Shown here: in pieces, positions 16,826 through 26,200 of the stretch
Position numbering within the stretch: the stretch's first letter is position 1
Layout: the number at the start of each line of letters is the position of its first letter
Assembly (NCBI GenBank): GCA_025354985.1
Contig: JANXLU010000042.1
Span: 62,001 to 126,000 of the forward strand
Direction of reading: 5' to 3'
DNA: 64,000 bases
DNA from: Chloroflexota bacterium
GTDB lineage: Bacteria; Chloroflexota; Anaerolineae; J036; Brachytrichaceae
Translations under genes and position numbers: made by a program
The notes under the pieces: model-generated
Database searches by the model: none
The model's input: the letters and a program-made list of their open reading frames with translations, nothing else
Told to the model about the DNA's origin: nothing

Positions 16826-19800
16826 GTGGCCGGCAAACAGGCACCCAAGCTGCCACGCTCGCGACTAGTGCGCAGTGTGATGGCAGGGTTGCGCCGCGGG
16901 CCGGTGCTGATTACGGCGCCGGCCGGATTTGGCAAGACCACGTTGCTGCAGGCGGTACTGCAGCAGCGCCCAAACACGTACTATTTGCGGCTCACGCCGA
17001 CCGATGTAGACCGAGCCCACCTGGCGGGACGCCTCGTTCCCCTATTGATCGATTCAGCAACCGTGTTGCTTGATGATGTGCACCACCTTCAGGACGCTGC
17101 AAATGCGCTTTCGTGGCTGAACCAACACATAAACAACCGCGCCAATCACTTTGTGCTATCGGGTCGGCGGGAGCCGGATCCGGCGTGGGGCACGCGATTT
17201 TTCCGCATCACGCACGAGCACCTGGCATTTAGCGCGGTCGAGGCGCGTGCGCTGTTAGGGCCCTCTCGGCAATTCACCGGCGCTGGGATCATGGCCTGGC
17301 ACGCGCGGACGAAGGGTTGGCCGATCGCGCTGGCTGTTTTGGTCAGACAGATTGGTGAGCCCGGTATGGCATTGCCGGACACAGTGTTGATCCCACCGAG
17401 TGATCATGTCGGAACTTCGCTGCTTGCCTATCTTGCCGAACGCCTGATTCGGACGCTTCCTGAACAGCTGTTTGAATTTATTCAAACGGTGGCTCATCCA
17501 ATGGAGTTTAATGACGAACTGGCAGCCGTGCTAACCGCGGGTTCGATCACGCTGGCAGCGCACCTGCGCGGCGAAGTTGAACAGCGGAGCCTATTTATTG
17601 AGCATGCCGAGGTGGACGGCTGGTTTCGATTTCATGATTATGTGCGCGACTATCTTATTGACCGACTGGCGCGGTCTTCGCCCGAGAGAAGCTGCGCGAC
17701 GCTGGCCCGTGCAGCCGACTGGTTTGAATCTCAAGGGGACCTGCCCGCGGCGGTAGATCACGCATTGCTGGCAGGGCAGCCGGAGCAAGCCAGCCGAATT
17801 TTGGCAGCCCTCGAAGAGCATTGGGTTTGGAGCGCCGGGCGATCACAAACCTATCGTCGCTGGGTGCTCAGCCTGCCGCGCACGGTTCTCGAACGCCACC
17901 CGCGGCACCTTGCCCAACTCAGCCGTGTACTGTTTGACGTTGACAAATATGACGAGGCACAGCAGCTTATGCGTGACGCGCTGCTTATCGTGAACGAAAG
18001 TACGGACGGTCAGGTGCGGGCCTGGGTCAAGGATGCTGCAGCGCTGCAGGCCGGCCGGGTAGGCCACAGCGATGAGGCCATGCGTCTGGCTACTGAGGCC
18101 CTGAACGAGCCCGACCTTGCGCCCACCACGCGGCAGAGCGCGCTCAACACACGCGCAAGCAACCTGGCACTGCAAGGACGGCTGCGGGCCGCCAAACCAG
18201 TGTTTGAACAAGCGCTGGCACTTGCACAAACGCTGGGGAATGCCACCAATATCTTCCGTGTGCAACACAACTTGTCATTGCTGGTCAACCAGCCGCTTGG
18301 CAACTTTGTGGAAGCGCGCCGTCTGCTTAAAGCCAACGATGCATTTTGTGCCGACAAGCCCGGCTGGCGCAATCGCCACCTGCTGGGCTGGGCGGGTCTT
18401 CACGAAGCGCTTGGGGAATGGTCTGAATTGGCGGATTGCGTGCGCCAGATGGAACTGACCAACATCGAGCTGGAAGAGCGCGGAGAGGACCGCATTTGGG
18501 AATACTGGTTTGGGGCCTTCGCGCTGGGTGGTGGCGGAGATTATGCCGCGGCCGAGGCGAAGCTTGACCACATGCATACCGCCGCTCATACTCAGGCGGA
18601 TGGACCGGCCAGCGAACAGTGGGCACGTGCCTGGCTCCTTCGCAAACGGGGTGATTTGGCGGGCTGCATCGCGCTTGCCGATCGCGAATTGCCGCTCCAT
18701 GGCGACGCACCTTACTATCAGTCGGCCATCGCATTTGAGCGGGCATGTGCGGCCCTCTCGCTGAACTCCGCCGAACCAAGCTGGATTGCGCCGGCCGCGC
18801 CGTATATTCGGATGCATCACCAGCTGCGCGCCCGGGCATACATGCTCCGCTGGCGGGCGATGCTGGCTGTGACCGGTCAGGCGTGCGGTCACCCGCGCTG
18901 GCGGGCACACGCGCGCGCGGCAATGCGTCTGTCAGCGGATGCGTCTTTGACCGAGATCTTGGTGCATCGCGAACCTGAACTGGGGGGACTTTTCCAGGCA
19001 ATGCTGATCGCAGGCGGGCTCGGCGGCCGGGAGGTGGAAGCGTCGCTGGCACGCACCGGTCACATCGCGGCGGCGCTGGCGTTACTGAACTCTAGTGATA
19101 GTCGGGTGATTACCCGCGCCGTAACCGCCATCCGCGCGATAGGTGATGAACGGGCAATTCCGGCACTCACAGCGGCGCTGGCGCGGCAGACGGATAGTCC
19201 TGCGCGGTCTTCGCTGGGGCGTGCGGTGCACGTGTTGCAGGAAGCCTCACCGCCAGTGATCACCGTGCAGCTTATGGGCGCGTTTTCGTTAAAACGCGGT
19301 GAAGCCGTCATTGATGACGCAGCCTGGCAGCGCCCATCGGCCCGTCTTCTTCTGCAATATTTGGCATTGCATGCGGGAAAATCGCTGGTGAGAGAAAAGG
19401 TCATTGATGACCTTTGGCCCAACGCCGGGCCAGCCGCCGGGCGCGACGCGTTTAAGACCGCACTTAGCCGTGTGCGCAAGGTTGTCGAGCCGTTTCTTTC
19501 AGCCAAAGCGCACATCCGCTATTGGTCCGCCGATGGTGACATGATCCACGTTCACCAGGACTATCTGCAAACCGACATGGCGGTGTTTGAAAGAGAGTGC
19601 CGAGCTGCACTTGTAAGCGCGGATCGTGGCGACAATCCCGAGCTGCACACGGTGCAACAAGCATTGCTGCAATGGGCCCCTTTGCTACCCGGTGCGCAGA
19701 ATGAGGCCTGGACCGTGCAACCACGCGAACGGCTGCACGATTTGTACGTGCGCGCATGTGCCATGGTTGGCCAAGCTTATCTTGAGACAAATTTGCTTCC

Positions 19801-20020
19801 GGAAGCCGCCCAATGGGCCGAACGCGCCATTGTGGTCGCGCCGTGGTCAGAGGAGTGTTATCAAACCCTTATGCGTGCGCAATCCCGACAGGGCAACCGT
19901 ACCGGTGCGTTACATACGCATGCTGTTTGTGTTAATGCGTTGGATCGTGAGCTTGGCGTGCACGTATCCGAGCTCACAGCCTGGCTCGGGTCTCGATTAC
20001 GCCGCGGCGAGCCGATCTAA
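16826..20020 (+). CDS. STAND ATPase/TPR/BTAD transcriptional regulator (SARP-MalT hybrid)
   Basis: A 1064-aa signal-integrating transcription regulator. Residues 1-310 form a MalT-like STAND ATPase with Walker A APAGFGKTT (31-39) and Walker B TVLLDDVHHL (about 77-86). Residues of about 310-720 are TPR-like helices. A HEAT/PBS-lyase-type stretch (ITRAVTAIRAIGDERAIPAL) lies near 770. From about residue 815 comes an OmpR-type winged helix (QLMGAFSLKRGEAVID, then SLVREKVIDDLWPN) followed by a bacterial transcriptional activation domain with TPR character. SARP-type proteins with this winged helix activate nearby genes, so the small and giant genes downstream are the obvious candidate targets (inference). 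The GTG start is supported by GATAAT six bases upstream. The 3' end lies 49 bases from the small gene. Confidence 0.9.
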   Translation: MAGKQAPKLPRSRLVRSVMAGLRRGPVLITAPAGFGKTTLLQAVLQQRPNTYYLRLTPTDVDRAHLAGRLVPLLIDSATVLLDDVHHLQDAANALSWLNQHINNRANHFVLSGRREPDPAWGTRFFRITHEHLAFSAVEARALLGPSRQFTGAGIMAWHARTKGWPIALAVLVRQIGEPGMALPDTVLIPPSDHVGTSLLAYLAERLIRTLPEQLFEFIQTVAHPMEFNDELAAVLTAGSITLAAHLRGEVEQRSLFIEHAEVDGWFRFHDYVRDYLIDRLARSSPERSCATLARAADWFESQGDLPAAVDHALLAGQPEQASRILAALEEHWVWSAGRSQTYRRWVLSLPRTVLERHPRHLAQLSRVLFDVDKYDEAQQLMRDALLIVNESTDGQVRAWVKDAAALQAGRVGHSDEAMRLATEALNEPDLAPTTRQSALNTRASNLALQGRLRAAKPVFEQALALAQTLGNATNIFRVQHNLSLLVNQPLGNFVEARRLLKANDAFCADKPGWRNRHLLGWAGLHEALGEWSELADCVRQMELTNIELEERGEDRIWEYWFGAFALGGGGDYAAAEAKLDHMHTAAHTQADGPASEQWARAWLLRKRGDLAGCIALADRELPLHGDAPYYQSAIAFERACAALSLNSAEPSWIAPAAPYIRMHHQLRARAYMLRWRAMLAVTGQACGHPRWRAHARAAMRLSADASLTEILVHREPELGGLFQAMLIAGGLGGREVEASLARTGHIAAALALLNSSDSRVITRAVTAIRAIGDERAIPALTAALARQTDSPARSSLGRAVHVLQEASPPVITVQLMGAFSLKRGEAVIDDAAWQRPSARLLLQYLALHAGKSLVREKVIDDLWPNAGPAAGRDAFKTALSRVRKVVEPFLSAKAHIRYWSADGDMIHVHQDYLQTDMAVFERECRAALVSADRGDNPELHTVQQALLQWAPLLPGAQNEAWTVQPRERLHDLYVRACAMVGQAYLETNLLPEAAQWAERAIVVAPWSEECYQTLMRAQSRQGNRTGALHTHAVCVNALDRELGVHVSELTAWLGSRLRRGEPI

Positions 20021-20057
20021 ACGGCGGACTGGTTACCGGGTGGTTACCGGGATGGTG

Positions 20058-20063
20058 TAATCT
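20058..20063 (+). promoter_or_regulatory. -10 element of a probable leaderless message for the small/giant pair
   Basis: TAATCT is followed by ATTGAA (six bases) and the ATG at 20070. This is the only recognisable signal in the 49-base gap after the regulator gene and is the best argument that the small gene begins here. Confidence 0.45.
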
Positions 20064-20069
20064 ATTGAA

Positions 20070-20291
20070 ATGAATCGCAAGCGGACACCATTGCACACAT
20101 TCGTGGTTCGCTGCCTTGTAACGGAGCCGAACCAGGTGCTGGGCGGCCAGGTAAGCGAACCGGCATCCCCGGATGAGTGGCAGGCCCGCTTTACAACCGC
20201 CGATGAGTGCTTGGCCCTGATCCTGGCACGAACCACCAGTTTGACCAGCATCCAACTTTCAAAATCCAATGAAGACCATAACGAACCTTAG
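20070..20291 (+). CDS. Small protein preceding the giant secreted protein
   Basis: A 73-aa soluble protein of unknown function. It begins MNRKRTPLHTFVVRCLVTEP and contains VLGGQVSEPASP and FTTADECLALILARTTS. The pattern (a FVVR strand, a GGQV strand, a short loop and a DECLALI helix) resembles a class of small proteins I associate with Chloroflexota, in which a strand-strand-helix unit ends in a leucine-rich helix; this is recollection, not a search. The gene starts six bases after a TAATCT element, and its last 23 bases overlap the start of the giant gene in another frame, so translation of the two may be coupled. It could alternatively be a leader peptide. Confidence 0.55.
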   Translation: MNRKRTPLHTFVVRCLVTEPNQVLGGQVSEPASPDEWQARFTTADECLALILARTTSLTSIQLSKSNEDHNEP

Positions 20292-23200
20292 GACGTGGAT
20301 AATTTTGGCCACGTGCGCCAGCCTTATGGCCTCATCTCAATCTGCCGCCGCAACGTATGGAAGCGCGAGCAAGCCCGTGACGTCACCCATCATGGCAAGC
20401 CGCTTCGCTGCCGACAGCCTGCCAAATCCCACGAACAATCCGGCGGTTCTGGGCACGCCGATCAGCATCTCGCGGGTGCAATCGGCCGCCACAGCAGGCA
20501 CGGCCAGTGGCACGCTGGTGGTTACTTACACGATTGCAAACAACCTGACGCCGTTGGTCGCTCCGCAGTTTAGCCCATCCGCCACCATCACCGCGACCCT
20601 GGCGCAATTTAGCGCGTTTAATTACGCGGATGACCCCAATACCCTTCGTGGGCTCCTGCTTGGCGACGCGCTTACCGCGAGCGCGGGGCTTGTCAGTGGA
20701 TCACCCGTGCCCGATAAAAGTGGTCTTAATCTGGCGTATAGCCTGCCCGACCTGCCGCCACTCAGTCGGGTGAGCGTGGTGCTCACTCTGAGCGTACCGG
20801 CATCCTCAGCGAGCGCGCTGTCACTTGACAGCGGCCTGATCGCCTGGGGCACACTCCGCGGACGGCTGGCCAAAGCCAGCGCGCCCGCACTCAGCCTGGC
20901 TCCTGACGCGCTCGCGGGCTGGCTGGGTCGCACGGTGGATGCCGACACGCAGGACAGCGTGATGCTGGATCAGCTGGGTGCACTGGACGGAACCCCGGCG
21001 GGTATTTTCGGCTTTGTCAGCGGTCTGGGCTTTGAGGCCTACAAGGGTGCGCTGCGTGGCACCCGCGGCACGCTCTGGAGCGGGGCGGGTAATTCATTGG
21101 ACAAGAGCAGCCTGTTGATTGCGATGTTACGGGCCAGCGCCATACCGGCCCGGTATCGCCATGGCGCGCTGGATGGCGCGCATCAATCGCAATTGGTTGC
21201 CAGCATGTTTTCCGCGCCCGGCGGCGCGCTGGGCCTGGTGCCCGCGGGTGACACACTTAGCGATCCGGCTCACGATCCGGCCCTGCTCGCTGCGGTCGCC
21301 GATCACTGGTGGGTGCAGGCCAACCTTGGCGGCACCTGGACCGATCTGGATCCGTCGTTTGCAAACGCTGCAGCTGGGCAGTACTTTGCCAGCAGCATCG
21401 CCACCGATGGCACGGATCTAATTCCCGAGGTTCCGGATATGTTTCGGCACAAGATTACGCTCCGGGTAAAGACCGAACGGGCGGATGGCGGCAGCCTGTT
21501 TGGAACGGGTTTTGCCTACGAGTTCCCGCTCTCGACCACACTGGTCGCCGAGTCGCTGGTGGGCGTGCCGGTATCGCTGCAGCACTTGGTGAAGGTCAGT
21601 GGCGGGGGCGGGTCTATTTTTAGCTCCCAGGCCATTGACTACGTGCCCTTTCTAATACTGGGCGACCGCGCTGATCTTCGATCCATCGATGGCCAGACGT
21701 TTCAAGATCAGACCAGCACCTTTGGTGGCGGGCTGGCCAACACGGTGCACACCGCGGAATGGCTGGAAATCGATCTGCGGGATGCAGATGGCAGCGTGCG
21801 CACGGTCTCGCGCGAAATCGCCGACCGGCTGGGCTATGCCGCGCGGCAATCGGGCACGGCTGCGGTCGGCGCGAGCGCGGGCACGCCACTGGTGAGTGAG
21901 AACCAAATTTTCCAGATCCTGGCCGCGCCTTCGCGCGTGCCGGCATCGGCGCGGAACCTGCAGATTGCCGCGCTGATGGCGGCCAACCAGAGCGTAGTGC
22001 AGGAGCTTGCCCGCGTGGATGCGCTGCAGCCCGCTGACGTGGCCGGGCGCGACCTTGCGGCACGCGAGGCAACGAAAGCGTATCGTGCGTGGGCCGGCAA
22101 CGTGCTGAGCTTGATCGACCTGACCCATTACATCGATTCGGATCAGGCGGCGGAGCAGCTGGGCGCCAGCATGTTGGTAAAGCCATTTGTGACCAGCCCG
22201 CGGATTATCATCGCCACAAGCGATGTGGGTGACACGGGCAACATCACGATGACGCTTGACCTGCTGGTGGATCACATAAGCGCATACGCATACCCCGCGC
22301 AGAGCCAGGCGGTTGAAGGTGCGTTTCAAGCCATGCGCGGATACGTTGAGTCTTCGATAGAGGGCACGGCGCTCTCCGAGGTCACGTCCAAGACCGCGCG
22401 CACGACGTACGCGGTGTTTGAGGCCCTTAAGAGCGCAGCTAATCCGGGCATCTTTATCGCCTACCCGGATGACATGACCGGGCTGGCTGCGGCGAATATT
22501 TCCGACCTGGCCAAGGCACGCATCGCAGCCGCGGTGGCCGCGGGCAAGATTGTGATCGCGCCCAATCAAATGGTGACCCTCGGTGGCGTTAGCACGATTG
22601 GATGGTGGGAGAAGGATCCGGCCACGGGTGAGGTGATTGGGGTGATGCAGGATGGTTTGCATCAGGCCATCATCGAGTACACGGCACTTTCGCAGTTAAA
22701 CAACCCGTCGTTCATATTTATCGGGTTCTGGCACGGTTTTACTCAGGCCTGCTTTGCCATTGCGTCCGGGGTGCTTTCGAAAGTGGCTGAGGGCAAGCCG
22801 TTTACCGTGAAGGATGTGATTCGACCACTTCTGTATACGGCAATGATCGAGGCGGAACTGGCGCTCGCCTCGGTTGGTTCCAGCATCTTGAAGGGAGCAG
22901 CACGGGAGATTATTGACAAGCTGATCAGCAGCACCGAGGAATGCTTTAAGGGCGACTGCCCCACTGACGAGAAATTACTGACGTGGGCGTTCGACAAGCT
23001 CATAGCCGCGGTGAAGAAGGCGGTTGTGGCCGGCGAAGAGCCGCCTTTCGAGATCAACTTCGACAGCTATAAGGTGTCCACGCAGGTCGGCAAATTTGCC
23101 GCGTATCTGTTTTTTGCTCGGGCTTCGGATCCTGCTATTCCGCCAGAGCAGCTGATTGGTCTCAGGGTGCAAGTTGACCCCGCGCGCGCCATCGCCGTCA

Positions 23201-26200
23201 CGCAAGTGCCAGCCACTGCAGCAGGGGCGAACATCTCGGCATCGCTGCAAGTTGCGCACGCATACGCGGGCAGCCCGGGAAGCGTGGGGCTATATGCGGC
23301 GGTGCCGAGCGGGCTGGGCGTGGGCGGGGCATGGCCGGGCGCGCCGTTTGCCAACTTTGGCGCGAGTGGCTCGGTGGCGGTTTCGGGTGCGAATCTGATC
23401 CTTGGCCCGGGCAGCGGCACACTCACGGTCGGCGGTGCACCATTCACGGCGGCCGGTGGGGTGGCGATGGGAAACGCGACGGGCACGCTACAGGTCAGCG
23501 CGGCGGGTGTAATTACGGAGAAAGTCAACTTCCTTGGCAGCGCACAGGTATTTGCCCTGAGCGTGACACCGATGAGCTCCACGATCACGCCATTGCAAAG
23601 TGCTACATTTGGCGCGCAGCTCGCGGCCAATTTCAGTGGCGACTACACGATGACTGTCGAAGGCGCACCGGGCTGGCGGGTGGCGCTGGATGCCGGGCGG
23701 CACATCACGGCCACTCCGCCGCTTGGCGCGACACCCGGTGACTATACGATTGCCGTCACTGCTCAGTCGGTGGCGCTGCCGCGTCTGCAGCTGACCGTGG
23801 TGCACACGGTCACGCTGGTTTCAGTCGACGGCGCGCAACTGACGGTGCTGCCCGATCCGCTGACCACGGTGCCTTGGGGACCGGGAACGGTGAGCGGCCA
23901 ATTGCAATTGACGCAAGCGGCGTATCGTGTGGTTATCACCAACACGGGTAACCTGGATGCGCGGTACGACGTGACTGTGTGGAATCTGCCGGTCGGTTGG
24001 AGCATACTCAACAACAGTATTGGCGCAACCACAACCGTGGCATTGCGCGCAGGCGCAACCACCCAGCTGGGCTTATATGTCTCCCCGACCCTGGCGGCAT
24101 TGCCACCCGTGGGCAGCGCGTTTCCGTTTTCGCTGACGGCGGTCAAATCCGGCAATGCAGCCGTCCAGGCGAGCGCCATTGAAACGTTTGTGGTGCCCGG
24201 GCTGGCTTTTGCCGCGTTGACGGTTGCGCCCGACCCGGCCTATGGCAGTCTCGGGTTCTCCACCACGCTTGCCACCCAGCTGAGCAATGCGGGCAATGTG
24301 ACAGCGACGTTTGCCGAATCGATCACGTTGAGCGATGCCGACTGGTCAGCGGCTGCGCTGCCGCCAGTGTCGCTGGCGCCGGGACAGGCGATCACGCGAT
24401 CAATCGTTATCAGCACGGCGAGTGGCGCTGTTGGAACCAAACACCCGCTGCAAATCATGGCAGGTGCGGGCGGCCAGACCGCCACCACCTATGTAAGCGT
24501 GCACATGCTTGGTCCAACCGGCGCGTGCAGCGTGCGCTTCGCGGCTGGGTTGGAAGACGGGAGCGACCAGCTCCTTGGTGCAGCGGCCAGCAATATGGCA
24601 AACGCCATCAGCGCGCTCGAAGCCGCGCCGGGAGACCTGGCCCTGCGCACAGCCGCCGTCATGGCCATCCGGTCGTTGGTGGTCCGGGCCGCGCCGCTGC
24701 TGCCTGCAGGCGGCGTCGCCGGGCTTACCTCGATGGCCGATGGCCTCGCCAGCGACACCAACGCCGCGCAGGTGACCACGCGGCTGGGCGGTTTGTGCGC
24801 GGTCGAAACCGATCTGGCCATCGCGTTGGCGCAATCCGCCCGGCACCGATGGCAGGCGCAGTTTACGCCAGCCACTGCGGTGTCCTTGCCAGGGCGACCG
24901 GTGACCTACACGTTTGACATACTGAACCGCGGATCCGAGACCAGCACATATACCGTGACGTTGGGTTCAGCACTGCTGGCAGGGCCGGTGGCAACGCATC
25001 CCACACTGGCCGTGGGCGCGCACACTTCCACATCTGTTTCGCTGGTAACCACCACGCTTGGCTTGTTCCCGCTGTTTGCCGTCGTCGTGTCGGATGTTCC
25101 AATCACAGAAGGCATTGGTGCGCAAGAACACATCCCGGCCGCATTACTGGTCGTTGACCGACTGGCTCAGGTGGTCGACGTTTCCGCCACGCCCGGCTTT
25201 GTGGAGACCGGGAGCAACATCACCCAGCTCTCCGCCCGTATCGCCAACGTGGCCAACGTTGCAGTCAGCGGTCTGGCCACCACGCAGGTGTTTTCACCGG
25301 ATGGCTCGGCGCTCGTTACCACGACTGCGCCACTCAACCTGACGTCCGCGCCCGCTCCGCAGTCGGTGGACCTGGGACCGTTCTCAACCGCCGGCCTGGC
25401 GGTGGGTGTTTACACGATTTCGTTCGGGTTGGCCATTAGCACGCCGACCAATCTGGCTGGTAGCGCGCCCATCACCGGCTTTGGCACGCTCGCAGTCGGC
25501 CAGGGGCTGATTGTGCGTGAGACTGTCTCGCCAACCATGGTGCCGCCCGGCAATAGTGTGATTACGGATGTAATCAGCACCGAGCGGGTAAACATTGGTG
25601 CAGGGGCGGCCGGCGAAACAGGAACCCCGCTGGCCGTTTATTCGCTCACGATCAGCTCGGTGACCAACGCCAGCACCAGCGACCCAACCGTGGGCGTTTC
25701 GCTTACCCTCGACGCGGGCACCTATGACGCCGTGCTGGATGATGGCGCGTATCGTATCGGCCCGGTCGGCACTATAAACGGTCTGTGGCGCAGCGGATTT
25801 AATGCCAGCGTCTATGTGACTACCACGTTGGCGCGCGCCTACCCGATAGCCCAAGGCACGGACTTTGTGAATGGCGGGTCGGCCACCGTGGAAGAGGCCC
25901 GCGCGCTTAACCAAAGCGCCAGCGCGCGCATCTACCTGCCCGCGCCTGCCACGGTGTATTTCTGGATTCCTGACGGATACGGCGGAGACAACGCCGGCGC
26001 GCTGGCGGTAAGCGTGCGCAAGATGGTCACCTCCAGCACCGCGCTAAACCGCCAGGTGGAGGGTGCGCTGGCGGCGGCGCTACCGGCGCAGGAGGCGGAT
26101 ACACTGGCCTTCAACAACTGGTCGCAGAGCAACAGCTGCATGGCCTGCCACATCCAAACGCAGAGCATGATCGGGCATGATGCCGCGCATAGCAAGGTGC

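Noticed and set aside
21652-22662. A 336-codon open frame antisense to the giant gene
   Set aside because: It shadows a long coding sequence with strong domain evidence on the plus strand, is rich in Arg and His, and shows no recognisable motif.
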